Origin: Camarhynchus parvulus
Lineage: Eukaryota > Chordata > Aves > Passeriformes > Thraupidae
Assembly: GCF_901933205.1 (NCBI RefSeq)
Contig: NC_044574.1
Span: 48,145,609-48,209,608, forward strand
Direction: 5' to 3'
Length of the DNA: 64,000 nucleotides
A program made the position numbers and the translations under genes. This document shows, piece by piece, positions 24,801-37,270 of the stretch. How positions within the stretch are numbered: the first letter of the stretch is position 1; each line of letters begins with the position of its first letter. The notes below the pieces were generated by a model. That model made no database searches. It saw only the letters and a list, made by a program, of their open reading frames with translations, and was not told the DNA's origin.

Positions 24801-27800
24801 AAACTAATTACCTGCAAAAATGACACAAATATGATATTTTATGATAATACTATATACTTAACAACGAAGTTAAGGATTAAAATTGTTTGTTTCCACACAA
24901 GTTTCATGAGGTAGAAGAGCCTCTGATCAGTTTAGGCTCTAATGGAAAGAGCACTGCCAACCAGGATATAGAAAAGCATGCATCTTTTTCAATTATGTTT
25001 AAATGCTTAGATATTCCTTATGTCTCCAAAATGCTTTAAAAATTGCCTGGGTATTGCAATAGCCATTGACTGCTGAACAACATTATTGATTAGTTTTAAG
25101 AAATCACTTTATAGCATAATATTAGTTACTTTTTAAAACATATATAGCATATAAATATATCCAGTCACATCAGAGTGCAAGGTTTAATTCCATTAACCAC
25201 CACTGTGAGCATTTTGTGACAGAGTCTGAATCACCACGGAGCTACACAACTTGTTTTCATTGGCACTGGGGACTGGAGGGAGAAGGGGAAAGAGAGAGAG
25301 AGAGTGTCTGGGAATTATAATGCCTCATCTGCTCAGGTCATTCAGGGCCTTGCAAGTTTAATCAGGCTGTCTTCATCCTCCATTACACTCATTAGGTCCT
25401 GTTAGGTTAGTGCTCAATGTTGATCTGTATCTTGGTCAAGACAATTGTTGCTGATTAACTGTAATTACCAGTAATGGTCCCAACCTCCTTTCAAGCAGAC
25501 TGCTGCTGTCATCTTGTCCAGACCCTTGCTCTGTGATGAGCAGTCCAAATCTGCTGTTTGCTCACTTGCTGTTTGAACCAACAAGTTGCTTCTTGTGTGG
25601 GCTCATCCCCCCACGCCTCTACCTGCCATCTGTAAACATCCCAACTCCACTTCAGCTGTGCAAAAATGTGGAGGTAAGGAAAACAGGAATGACTGGTATG
25701 GGAAGGGCAAAACAGCAGAAGCAAAGAATTAGAAATTAAATACAAAACAGGACAACTGAGGACTTAAAAGGCTATAAAGCTCAGTAATAACAAATCAAGT
25801 ATTTTGTGATTTGTAGTCTAAAGTAATAAATTAAAAACTAGGACCCAATCTCAAATGCTGTCCTTGTGTGAATAATCTTCATTTGAGTTTGCTCTCTTAT
25901 GTATTTCCATCAGATTATTTTGGGAATAGCTGTCCTTAGGATCAGAGGATCAGTTCTTCTGTACTGCAAATATTGCTTAAGGCGGTTTTAAGTTGTGGAT
26001 GCTTTTCTGCTTAGCCTTGTGAAAGTCTCTATATGCTTACACTTCAAAAAGATGATAAATAATCATGACTTGAGTCAGAATTTATAGATAATTGTGGTGT
26101 GAATGCCAAGGTCATGTAAATCTTTATGTTCCTGGTTCATAGTTGCAAATAATGCTTGCTAAATTTCCAACAGGCTGTAAGTAAAAATAATTTGGGGAAT
26201 GAAACGGAACCCTAGTTATTTATGCCTCTTTCTGCAGGCATCAAAAGAATTATTACCTTAAAACAACAACAAAAAGCATTGCCACAGTTTGGGCACAAGA
26301 GAAGTGTGTGATGCTTCCCTGGGCAGTCAGCATAATGGGCACACTTCCAAAGCTCTGAGCACATATCCACGCTCATAACATCCAGATTTCAAGTGTGCAC
26401 TAATAGTGTGCCTGTGAGGCAAATTCAGTAATTGTACCTAGAGGGTAGAGTCCCACAGAGACTCCCTGTGGCTAAAACTCTCCTGTGTGTCTGCAGACAA
26501 GCCTGTAATTGCACCTTCTGGTAGCAGTTCCCAGGATGAGATGAGCAGTGTGGATGGTGTAGGTGTGAGCTCCCCCAGCCTAAGCTGTAATGAGCTACTG
26601 TGGTCACATAAATCCCAGGGAAAATCTGGCTCTGGCCTGGCCAGCCTGCAGGGAGAGAGCACAGCGTGTGTTCACTGGGGTGTGTGTACCCAACAGGTCT
26701 GACACAGCCAAGAACAGGGGATACTGGAATCTGAGAGACTCTAGTCACTCCATTTGTGTGCACTTCCAAATTATGCTCCAGACTCTGGACTTAGTGTGAT
26801 AGTCAAAAGAAAAATTTAAGGCCAGAAATTTATGAGGAGGAAGGATACAGTGAGAAGTCCCAATATTTATGTATTTACTCAATGTGTATCTCAAAAATTC
26901 CCCTTGACAATAAAAGAAAGCCACTAAGGTTGCAAAGTCAAAGTCTTGAACGTTGCATCTATTTGTTCAGCGTTAATTGCATTAGGAGTGGATCTTCCTC
27001 AAAGCACTGAATAAAGCAAGGAAAATTAATATTTTCAAGTAATGAAGGACTATATAGTAGTTGTGGTTTTATATATAGATAGTTATTTTCTAACATATTC
27101 AGTACTTACTGTGCTACATTTAAAGAAAAGAAAAATAAATTCTTTCTGCTACTTTATCAGGACTTACTATGGGTACAATTTTATTGGCGTTTCTAAGCCA
27201 CACAATGTTATTGATACCAGAATGCATTCAGAGGAATTGCCATTTTTAAAGACAACTGTGTGCCTCCCATTGCATGTTTCTTCTTAATGTGGTAAGATGT
27301 TATGGCAATCAATGCTGCTTTACAGCTGCTTTATGTCTCTGCAAGAGATTGGTATCTTTCAATGCAGCAAAATACAACAACAAATTTGGTTTTAAATAAA
27401 CATCTGCAAAAAATTTTTCTCTAGTATGTACAGTGGCTGTAAAAGGGATTTGACAAATTGGAATAGCACCCATTATCTGTTCAGTCCTTAGATGAGCTAG
27501 ACAGCTATTTTCCATGTAGTTTTCCTTGAAACATGTGCATCTCAAATTTCATCATAAAAGAATCTTTTATATCACAGTAAAGCACCTTCAATGTATAATA
27601 CACGAGGCTTATCTACATTTATGTACTTTAGTCATACTTGTAAAAACAAATACACACTGCATAAATGTGTGTGTTCCACTCCCGGGAGTATTTATGGTCC
27701 TAATGCATATGTACTTTCAGAATCTGTACATTTATATACTTAAATATTTGTGCATGACAGGTATGTGTTTCATAGATGCAGGTATAAAACACACTACACG

Positions 27801-28173
27801 CTCTGTGTAGTTTAATTTTTCTGTGAGGTGTTTTAAGTCCTCATTGAAGTGATTATTTCGGCTGTAAAATTAATTCCATTTCTAGGTGAGAAATAATAAA
27901 ATTTTAGGATAAGGAAATGTAATGGGCACAATATATGGTAAATATATTCACATTGTGACTGCCAAATTGCATTTCATTGAGACCATTGAGACTGGCCAAT
28001 TATTTTTTAAACACTGGCAGTAGCTTTAAAGAGGATTGTTTTTTATATACAGTATCTATATATACATGTTGGTGTGTATATACGTATATAAAGAAATGTA
28101 TATTTATAGAGAGATGTATATTAGAGAGATTACTTTTTTTTTTTAATCCTGAAGTCACTAACTCTTTTTGCAG
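21885..28173. other. Non-coding AT-rich DNA
   Basis: No gene is recognised in this 6-kb stretch. Simple repeats include an (AG)n run at 25290-25304 and a short CA tract followed by an A-run at about 24157-24177. The open frames (for example 119 codons at 23184-23543 plus, 114 codons at 26425-26769 minus) show no protein family resemblance. A GC-richer part at 26.28-26.72 kb explains the clustered frames there. A homeodomain-motif-rich stretch lies at 26,950-27,040. Confidence 0.55.
28040..28100. repeat. TA-rich low-complexity tract
   Basis: A run of TATA, TATC and GTGTATATACGTATATA words. It is low complexity with a self-complementary tendency. No other meaning is seen. Confidence 0.6.
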
Positions 28174-28360
28174 TTTTTGGAAGGAAATGGAGCCTGCTGG
28201 CCAGGAAATCACATCCCAGAAAGATCACGTTCTTGTAACAATTTATCATGGAAAAAGTCGTGTCTTTCAATTGAGACATAAAGCTGTGGTCTTGCAGTTT
28301 GTGGTCAATGAAGATGCTTGGGGATTTTTTTGCTATCTCCTGCAAGAGAAGCATTATTAG
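28174..28360 (+). CDS. Weak candidate terminal exon, unknown product
   Basis: A plausible 3' splice site precedes this segment: a branch-point-like CACTAAC, a pyrimidine tract CTCTTTTTGC and AG at 28172-28173. The frame opening one base later runs 61 codons to TAG at 28358-28360 (it includes VVLQFVVNEDAWGFF). No family is recognised. The polyadenylation signal AATAAA is not seen close downstream, and no upstream partner exon was found. The evidence is the splice site plus the open frame only, and chance is likely. Confidence 0.13.
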
Positions 28361-30297
28361 TCCCTGAAGTCTTGGTTGCATTCCAATTTTAATAACTATA
28401 TTTTGCCTACATAATTCCCACTGTAGCTTCAGGTGGATTGTGGAATTTTCTTCACTTCCTGTCATAAACTATTCTGTGGTGTTGCTGTGTGCTGTGTAAC
28501 AGCTGCTGTGCTCCTCTGCTACTGTTCACTGCTTCTCCCCAAACTTCTGACCCTCTTTATTTAATCTTACATCATCTTTTGCTGACTTCATACCAGTATT
28601 TCAAACAGTAGGTATTACAAACCATTACCAAAAGGCCATTGATATGAAAGCTTAATGTACTATTCTCTAGTTGCATCTTTTAGATCTGCTTGACACTCTC
28701 TGCATGGTCTATTAAGGACTTAAAAAAAATGTTAGAAGCAAACACAGATTTTGGGGGCCCCCACCTGATCAGGCAGTCTCATCTATTGTGGGAGTGATAA
28801 ATGGGAATTAAACAGCAATTAAATGCACTGCAGGCAGGCTGAACCCATGTAGTGTCATTAGGACTCTTCCTGAACAGGGAATATGTAACTCTCTTGCAGA
28901 AGAAGCTGAGGGATCAGGGCAAAAGGGTGTTAGTTGATTTTAAGTTTTTCTCTCCACCTACCCAGCAAAATAATAATATTTTTACTGTAATTTTGGTCAA
29001 AAGATATTCAGGATTTTTGCTCTTTTCTGTTCTAGTTTTAGGTATCGTGTTGGGAAAAAATATGTTTATTATTTACACTTTTTCTCCAATAATTTATTTC
29101 TTGATTAACTTGAGGGTTTTATACATTTTTCCTGCTTTTTCATCTGAACTCCTTAATTCAGACATGTTCTTGTTTTTATTTAATAGCCAGAGCAGTGTCT
29201 TTTTCTGCTTGGGATTGATTGACAGTGGAATATTCTGGCTAAGAGCTACAGTCAAACCACAGACCGAGACACTGTACAGACTGTACATCCTCGGAGTCTG
29301 CCAGCAGACCGTTCCTTGCAAAATATTACCAAGTCTAACTATGAATTCTGGAATAACACTTTCTTGGCTACTTGTAAAGACAATGTGGAGTATCATCAGT
29401 AAGTTTACATTTCTTGCCAGAAAAGCATAATCCAGTGCTCGCATTGATACGTGAAAAACCTTTGCAATGATTATTTGTTGTCAGTTGTCGTGCATGTAAG
29501 AACAGTGCGCTTTCATTCATCAGCATACTCTGCACTTCTACATCCTCTGGGCCTTGTTGTTCCCAGTTTGATGAAACAGGGAAATGGCAGAAGCTTCCAG
29601 CAGTGTGCATTCCTCACTGTGGCACTGAGTGGGTGCTGCTTTCTAGGTGGATTCCTTCTTGCTTGTGCTTCCTTCAAACAGCACCTGCGTGAGCTGTACC
29701 TGCACAAAACGGGATTCCAGTGATTGTCCCCTGCATGGGCAATACTCTGAAGCAAAGGCATAAAAATTAATGGGTTCCGCCTGCAGCTGTTTTTGCAGGG
29801 GATGCTGTGACGGGAGAGCTTCAGTAGGGTCATGGGCTCGATTATTGCTCAGGCCAGGACCCTGCCGTGCCTCTGGAAGGACAGAGTGGCAGCAGCTGAG
29901 AGCCCCTTGCTTGCATGGTAGCTCACCAATTGTAGGGCTTGCAACAAATGTTTGTTTGCAAGACAGTTTTATGTAAAAGTTATTTCAAATGAATTATCTT
30001 CCTACCTTTTTACAGCACAACAGAAATGGAAAACTCCGGGCTGCTAACCATTTGCGCTAGTTGTTTTGCTTTACATCACAAAAAATCTGCAAAATGAACT
30101 AGACCAAACTATACACAAACTGTGAAAAAACTCTCATTTGTTTATTATCACCATCATGATCATCCCTAAATAAATATTATTGAGACTGGCTTTTAGCCAT
30201 CATTTTGAAGGTCTTCATTGCTGCTGTTTGATACTGCAAATAACTTGCAAGAAAATAAATTGTTGTGTAAAGAAAATAATAATTTTTCTTTGCACTC
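28361..30297. other. Non-coding DNA; longest open frame judged fortuitous
   Basis: The longest frame of the window lies here (28852-29430, plus strand, 192 codons). It starts with GTG, is dominated by F, L, I and S as expected from T-rich DNA, and matches no family I know. Overlapping frames run on the opposite strand. I therefore do not call a gene. The part at 30,110-30,245, just upstream of the CpG island, has forkhead-like (TTGTTTAT) and TAAATAAATATTAT words and could be regulatory. Confidence 0.5.
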
Positions 30298-30346
30298 AAC
30301 CCTACTGCTACTGAGGTCAGTGGAGAAAATCCTACTCTTCCCTGGC
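30298..30346. repeat. Ancient amniote repeat relic (candidate)
   Basis: The segment CAACCCTACTGCTACTGAGG followed by TCAGTGGAGAAAATCCTACT resembles the CCTGCTCCCATTGAAGTCAATGGCAAAACTCC pattern of old archosaur/turtle dispersed repeats. It is short and diverged, so a chance match is possible. Confidence 0.3.
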
Positions 30347-30479
30347 AGTAGGTGATACTTAAATATTTATCTCCGCCTGAAATGGTAGATTTCGCGTCAT
30401 TTCTGTCAGTTTTGCTGCGGTCATTTTGTCTCCAGTCTGCGTCTCACTGTGGTTGGGGGGGGCTGTAATTTTTTATATT

Positions 30480-30930
30480 AATCCCGTGATTGCCCTGCGT
30501 ACCCCGGTGCAGGGCGGTGCGGCAGCCGCGCAGGCCGGCCTGAGCTCTCCAGCCGGGGAGCTGAGCCCGGGCCGTGCCCGCTCCCGGTGCCCGCTGCCCG
30601 CCATCCCGCCATTCCGCAAGCGGGTGCTGCCATCTCGTGCCCGGGCCAGGAATGCGCCGGGCCGGCGACCGCCGATCGCCGCCGAACCCCGGCCGAGCGC
30701 GGTGCCCGGATAGCGGCCGATGCTCCCAGGCACCTTCCCCCGATTCGTCCCGCGGCCGCCCGGGCCCCTCCGGCCGCGGGGCCGCCTCCCCGAGGGACTC
30801 CCGGCCGGGAAAGCGGCGCCGCGCCCGGGGTCCCTCACGGGCAGCTCTCGCTCCCCCTCACGGGGCTCCGGGAGCGCGCCCGGCAAGGGGAAGGGCTCTC
30901 CCTCTGTGCCAGGTTCTCCTAATCTGGATT
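30480..30930. promoter_or_regulatory. CpG island, probable promoter and first exon region
   Basis: About 450 bases are very rich in G+C with dense CpG, in sharp contrast to the AT-rich flanks. In vertebrates such islands usually mark transcription start regions. Frames stay open on both strands here because of the composition, so they are not evidence for protein. A donor-like GTAAGG at 30980-30985 lies just outside the island. A plus-strand frame with an ATG at 30652 would reach that donor in a phase compatible with the exon at 31778-31854, but no known protein is recognised in it. The direction of transcription is not proven. Confidence 0.8.
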
Positions 30931-31777
30931 GGTTTTGGCAGCGTGGCCGTGGTGTATTTGTGCGTTGGATTGACACGCTGTAAGGGGCTTTTAGTTTTAA
31001 AAAGCTTGTGGTGGTGTGGTACCAGTCTGACACTCGGTTATTTTTAGTAACAAAATTAGCTTTAAAGACCTGGCATAAGTAGATGTTTTGTAATTTGGTT
31101 TTAATTTGATTTAGAAATTTTGCTGTAGTTTTCCCAAGCTAAATCTGGAACCAGGATGGTCCCAGCAATGATAACCATAAATTTAGCATAACCAAACAAA
31201 AAAGATAAATGTTTTCCCCTTAGTCAGGGCGTATGACATAAACAAAGGTAACTGAGAACTGAAGAACTTCAGCGTTATTTATCTATGCCTTCAGAATGTG
31301 CTTCCTAAGAAATAAGTGTATTGTACCAGTTTTTACACATATGTAGTTGACATCACACTATCTGTTGATGAAGCTGCAAGCATGATTAACGTGAAAGTGC
31401 TGCATCTTAACTTTGCACTAATGCTTTTGCCTGGCTAAGTGCCTCTGGTCACCATGGGCAAGCTCTAAAACAACAAGAAAAGAATTTTCTCAGATCTCTG
31501 CAGCAGCAATCATCCTGCTCCCCTGGATCTCCAATGAGAAGAGAGCGAACAGTTTTACACTTGATATTTAAAGCAAAAAAACATTATTCCAATCCTAAGC
31601 GCTGAAGTATGTTTTCTCCGTTCTATGCAGCTGGATTTTGGATCTGGGAAATGTGTGATACTTTTAATAATCCACAGCATGGCTTTTTGAAGCTTGAGAA
31701 GCCAGTTTTGGGAGGTTCTTTTTAAGTATCCTTTAAGTTTGAAATCTAGCCTGGGATGTTTTTGTTCTCCTTTTCAG
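30931..31777 (+). other. Possible first intron between CpG island and exon
   Basis: Composition returns to AT-rich immediately after the island. No repeat was recognised. If the exon at 31778 belongs to a transcript starting in the island, this is its first intron. It ends in a pyrimidine-rich TTTTTGTTCTCCTTTTCAG at 31759-31777. Confidence 0.35.
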
Positions 31778-31854
31778 CTCATGCTGCAGAGCTGATAGGC
31801 AAAAAAATCCAGTGGAAGGTCAAAGATGATGATTTTGGAGAAGAGGCATCACTG
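31778..31854 (+). CDS. Candidate internal coding exon, gene not recognised
   Basis: This is the best exon-like segment of the window. It is preceded by a strong acceptor (TTTTTGTTCTCCTTTTCAG) and followed by a consensus donor (CTG then GTAAGT at 31855-31860). Of the three frames only one is open. It enters with two bases of a split codon and leaves in phase 0, giving HAAELIGKKIQWKVK and then DDDFGEEASL. The peptide is hydrophilic, with a basic half followed by an acidic half. An opening such as ELIGKKI is reminiscent of chromatin-reader or Tudor-like entries, but I cannot place it in a family. It sits 0.8 kb downstream of a CpG island, as a second exon would. No later exon of equal quality was found, which would imply a long following intron. 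Confidence 0.42.
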
Positions 31855-34230
31855 GTAAGTGAGAAACGATATTGGGGGAAGGATGAAGTGAGTCAGCATG
31901 ACACAGTTGTGTCCACTGGGAAACCACAGCAAGATCTTCCCACTGCACTGTGTGAGCCTCTTTAAAGCAAAATCCAGACAGAGTCTGTTTCTCTATAAAT
32001 CTTTTCCTCCTTTCCATTACTAGTTGGGTATTGTTGGCTTTAAGCCACCTGATTTTACTATGATTTATTAACTGCTATGCATTATATATGAGATTCACGT
32101 TTACTGAAGAGTTACCCTTATGGTCAATGTTGCATACAAATCAGCTACTGTTAGAGAGGTTTATTGCATCTTTTTATGCAGCTAGGATTTTTGTTTGGCA
32201 GTGTTAGAATTTTTGATTTGCAGCACCATACATTAAAAAATCCTCATCTGTATTTCACGTGGTGTATGTATTACACGGAGTTCATGATATAGTGCTGTGT
32301 GGATTGTGATCATTCTTTAAAATGAGTATTGGGGGTGGGAAGATGGGATGGGATAGACTGACATTTCACAAAATTATTAATTAGCACATAAAGTTATATA
32401 AATTGTTGTTGGGTGCCAAAAGAGAAAATGTTCTGTTGTGTGGAAATATGACTTGCAAAAGGATCTGTGATTTACATGTTAATATGGCACATTTGAGAGA
32501 TGCTGCTGCCTGAAGAAGTTGCACTGTTATAGATTGCTCACTGAGGTTCTTTCTCACATGACTTGGTGGAAGCTCTGCAGAAGAGTTTGGCCTTTGGTCA
32601 TACCTCTGTTGGTGATTATTCCAAGGATGACTGGTGTCTCTGTTTCAACACCACACATTACTTTATGGCATCTTTGTTTTTTCATTGTCTGCATGCAGAT
32701 TAGATGTGATATAAGGATGAGTAAGTAAATCTAGGGGGGGTAGAGGGGGAGAATAAAAAGGTTAATTTTAAACTCACTATAAAATAATTTTAAAATATGA
32801 ACCTTTTTCAACAGTTTTGGAATTTAGTGCAGAGGGTTGGGGGGAAGGGCAGGAAGAAGAAAGAGCTTATGCCTTTTTTAATTAAATTGTACAGCAAGTT
32901 GCAGAGGCAGAAATTACCATAGGGATGCCAAAAGGACACTGTCAGGATAAAAGACAGAATACAGAGTTTCACTGTGCCTGAAATTTTGCAGTTATATTCA
33001 AACCATAAGCAGTGCAACCTGTTTCAGACTGATAAGTGTTATGAAGTGCTAGTGAAGAAAGGAATTATTGTTAGGTAAAAGCATTATGTGCTACATTAAA
33101 GCAAATATCCCTGATATTCTTTACTTCTAATAGGTACTCCCAACAAACTACAGAAATATTTATAGGCATGATCTTTTTATGTAGGCATTCCTTATACTAC
33201 ACTGTTGTTTTAAATTCATTTAGTAGTGGAAAAAATTGAAAGAATTAGTGACTTTAATTAAGTTTCTACCAAATTATGTTCAAAATGTAGACACTGTTCC
33301 TAGAAGGTAGTTTATAGAGAGCCATGTTATGAGAATATGAATGACAGGAAAAAGATTCATACTTCTCAGGATATGAATTTGGTATTGTATCATGTGTTCC
33401 AGATACAAATAGCCTGAAAGCTTCAGGCAACATAGAACTGACTCTCCTAACACTGTTTACTTATGGTTATATTGTTTCATTTTATTTTGTTTTTTTTTCC
33501 AAAAGAATGACATAGGCTGTTGGAAGATAAAACTTTTTGGGGGCCCTGCAGTAATGATATCCCATTAAAGATATTTAACCAAGCAGAGATTACCCAGGAA
33601 AGATTTCAGATTACCTTTTTAAACTTCTTTTGAGTTGTTCAATACAAGAGATTTTATAAATAATACAAGCTTCTGCCTTTGAAGTGTATTTGAACATATA
33701 AATGCTGTCTTCAGAAGCCTGTCTTATTTTTTATACAGATGAAATGGAAGATATATATTTTTAAAAACCAAACAACAAAACAGATTGGGTTTGTCTAAAT
33801 GCAGGGCTAATTCTGAAATACATCTTGCTCCTCTTTCATTGACACTTGGAACTGGCCCAGAATTCTCTATCCTTGGTGAAGCAGACACTGTTCTACAGAC
33901 AAAAAACTAATTAAACTGAGTGCTACTTGTGGCAAGGACATTTAGGAATTCACAGAGTTCAAGCAAACAAAACAAAGCATTGGTTTTCAGATGTGGTCTC
34001 GATAACATGCTGCACAGGGTTTTTTTTCTGATGTTTTTTGGAAGGTTTTTTTGAGAACTGTGGTTGTATGAGAAGACAAAAATTAGGCAGTCTTTAATAG
34101 CAGCAAATATTCTCATTGTATATCATTATTTATGTTTCTTCTCCATGTGTTCTTTAAAATAATAGTCTCATAAGGGAAAGTTTGTGCAGAGAAATCTGAT
34201 AAATGGAAGTGAAACATTTAACAGATGACT

Positions 34231-34255
34231 ATTAGATGTTATTAGATGTTATTAG
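34231..34255. repeat. Short tandem repeat, 10-bp unit
   Basis: ATTAGATGTT occurs twice in tandem followed by a partial third unit (ATTAG). Confidence 0.85.
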
Positions 34256-37189
34256 CCACTGAAATTATATGTCTTGATAAAATCATAGCACTGAGGCAAT
34301 ATTTTGACTGATTTTTTTCAGCTTCCTGTGTGAGTGACACAGGAAAAATTTCATTGCTTCTTACATTGGCATTTCAAGCACTCCTTGTCAAAGTTAGTGG
34401 AAACACAGCATCCTCTTATGCCCTTGCCTTCTGAGTATAAAAGGCAAGGCAACTCACCAGTTCTTCTCTACTCTGCCTGCACTCCTCATCCACCCATTTG
34501 TATGTTTTCCTCCTTTATTAGTGCCAAAGAGTAAAAAGTGATCCCCACTGACATAGAGTAAAAAGAACGTTTTGAGGGCAGCACTAGCTCCTACCTGTGC
34601 TGGGGGGGGTTGAAATAAATATCTGTGTTTCTTGAATGCATTATACAGTTATTAGTGTGGTATTGACTGAACAGGGCAAAAAAAGGAATGCATGGGTTGT
34701 GATATTGATATATATCTGTTTATAATCATGCTGAGTGTAAAATTTTCAGCTCAGAACATAATTGTGAAGTATTCCAAGATAATCTGAAGTCGTGGGGCTT
34801 TTATAAGGTGAAAATATTGGCATCTGATATGGTGATCTTGTGCCACGTTGTCATGAGATAGGTTATTATGTAGCATAAATTCAATATCATCCTTTGGACT
34901 TTTCTGATAGACCACTTAACTATCTCAGCTTTTCCAGTGATCATCTCATTTATCTAGGATTATTGCAGTGAATTTACTGTTTGGTTTTCTTCCAGAACTG
35001 AAATGTCAAGTCCGGTGTCATGTATGCAGTAGCTTTTTGCTGTGAGAGCTCAACAGATCCACCAAAAGCTGCTAGTAGTTGATCTTTGGATAGAGCTAGA
35101 AATAAATAAATCCTCTTTAGCAGATCAATATTCATCCCATTTAATGCTTGATGTGAAACTTGTGGATTTGAAGTAGTAATGCTGATGTACAGCTAATCGT
35201 TGAAATGGGCATTAGGGCTTTTATAGCATGGCAACATATTGTCAGACAGGAAGGAGGAAAGTGTTGAGTGCATCCTAAGGTGGGAGAAACACTCCATAAA
35301 AATATTTAATTTAATGCATGTTCATAATCCACACAATGGCCTACATTGCAATGATTTGCTAGCTTGCAGATGAATACTGTACCAGTGTTTATTCCAGGAG
35401 TTTACCCAGTAAAGCAGATGATTCCCTCTTCAGTGGATCTTTCTGAGTCTAAATATAATCACCCAGTCATATTTCAAGACATAATTTTCCTCTTTAGTAC
35501 TCTCCACTCAACTGGTTTCTTATCAATCCATCTGCATAAGTACACAGAATGTGCACTTCCCATGGCACAGAATATATAAGTATTAAAGTATCTAGCAATG
35601 ACATTGTGTATACATTTGTGTAGGTGTATATTACTTACTTGCCCAGTTTCTGCCTAGTATTTGTATTGTACATACTCTGGAGAAAAATGAGGAGAATTTC
35701 CAGAGAAAGATAGGATAAACATCAATAAAAAGAATTCTGGGACAGTTTAAGAGAGTATTTCAAAAGGTTTTGTGGGTTGGCTTAATTTTTTTTTTTTTGA
35801 AGATGTGATTTAAGGAGTTTTTTTCTTCCCCTTTAGTCTGCCTTTGTAATTAAGAACTTGAGGCCATTATCTTCATTCTTGAAATGAATAAATAATAGCC
35901 TTGTTAAGTGAATAATTGTACTAAACCAGATATTGGCAAACATACCAAAAGTTGAGGGTTGAATTCTGTGCCAAAACTATGCTCTGATCTTTATTGTCAT
36001 ATGTGTCACTGTAAATAGTTTTCTTATATTTTGCCTCAGTGAGCTGTGGAATTCAATTTCAGCTGCAAAGTTTCCAGATGCTGTGCTGGCCAGTATATAC
36101 CTTGGTGGATCATTCCTGTAAGATGATGCAAGCAAAATGAGCCTCCTTGGCAGACCTCAGTCCTTTGGCAATTGTAGGAAATAGTCCGTTCCTTTTTCAT
36201 CAGAGAAAAAACTTCCACAGCATTGAGAAGTCTCATTTTCTTTAAAGGTGAAGCAAAAAATGCCATTGTTTCATTCTCCCCTTATATCAGAGATTCTGGT
36301 ATAAAACATGTTTGTGGATATCATGTCAAATGACAGAATATGCATGTATCACAATTCTTTGCCACTGTCATTAGTTTTGCCACAATCCTTGTTTTGCCAA
36401 GGAATATTTTAATCTTAAACCTGCAAGAGACATACAGAGCAATACATGCCGATGCAATGTGTGGTGAACCCTTCTGAGCACAGCTTAAGGGGCAGTAGGG
36501 CTGTTGCCTTCCTTTATATTAGCAAATCTATATTCCTTTTAAGAATTCTTTCCTGGGTCCAAGTTTTTGCAAAAAAAAAAAAACCTATGTGAGAGGATTA
36601 AATTTATCTACAGAACAGTAAATCACTGGGAAGGAAAAAATGACTAGTTGTATTTCATACCATGGGAGGGAGATGGTTTGGAGGGCATAGGTAATGACAG
36701 AGTGGGAACTTTCTGGGTTACTCTGTCTCTTTCAGTGAAGGCTAAATAGTCTGGTTAAGGACTCTTCTAATCCTGCTTCAGAGCCCATGATGAAAAGTGG
36801 TATGGACAATAGGTATTTCCTGTGTTGTGAATTTTCTCGAATTCACAAGCCTGTTTTTTTCTGCTGCCTTCTTGCATTACCTGCAGTGCTATTGCTTGTT
36901 CTTTGTTATTAAGAAAATGTAATGAAAATAAAAGCCATCCTATCTATAAACACTTCTGTAAGCTTAAAAAACTTCAGAACATGTCAAGAATAACTGTTTT
37001 TACTTTCTATCATGAAAAACAAAAAAGGTCAGGAAAATGTGTCTGCTTTATTCCCAAAGAATAATGAAGGGAGATCTATGCTGCTCTGGGAGTTAAATAG
37101 AATGTTCTGCCCCGTTTAGGACACAGAAGTGTGTCTTGGCACTATTAAACACAAACCAGAACAAATGCACACACAACCAGATGAATAAA

Positions 37190-37270
37190 TACCCAAAACA
37201 AACAAACAGAAAAACCCAAACCCATCCATAACAACAACAACATCCCCAAACAAAGAAAAAACAATAACTT
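37190..37270. repeat. A/C-rich low-complexity tract
   Basis: The plus strand is almost free of G and T here and is made of CAAA, AACC and AACAAC words. The complementary strand is therefore T/G-rich and opens a spurious frame. Confidence 0.7.

Noticed and set aside
25625..25680. TGTAAACATCCCAACTCCAC resembling the miR-30 seed region
   Set aside because: The following sequence does not form the required hairpin or contain a star-strand-like arm.
28852..29430. Longest open frame, 192 codons, plus strand
   Set aside because: Starts with GTG, is dominated by F/L/I/S from T-rich DNA, has an overlapping opposite frame, and shows no domain, splice context or polyadenylation signal.
30473..31047. 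Long overlapping frames in the first CpG island on both strands (up to 186 codons)
   Set aside because: CpG-rich DNA lacks stop codons on all frames; the peptides are R/P/G/A-rich without family resemblance.
32699..32720. 22-base microexon between CATGCAG and GTAAGT
   Set aside because: Splice-like words at this spacing are expected by chance in 64 kb; no coding or conservation evidence.
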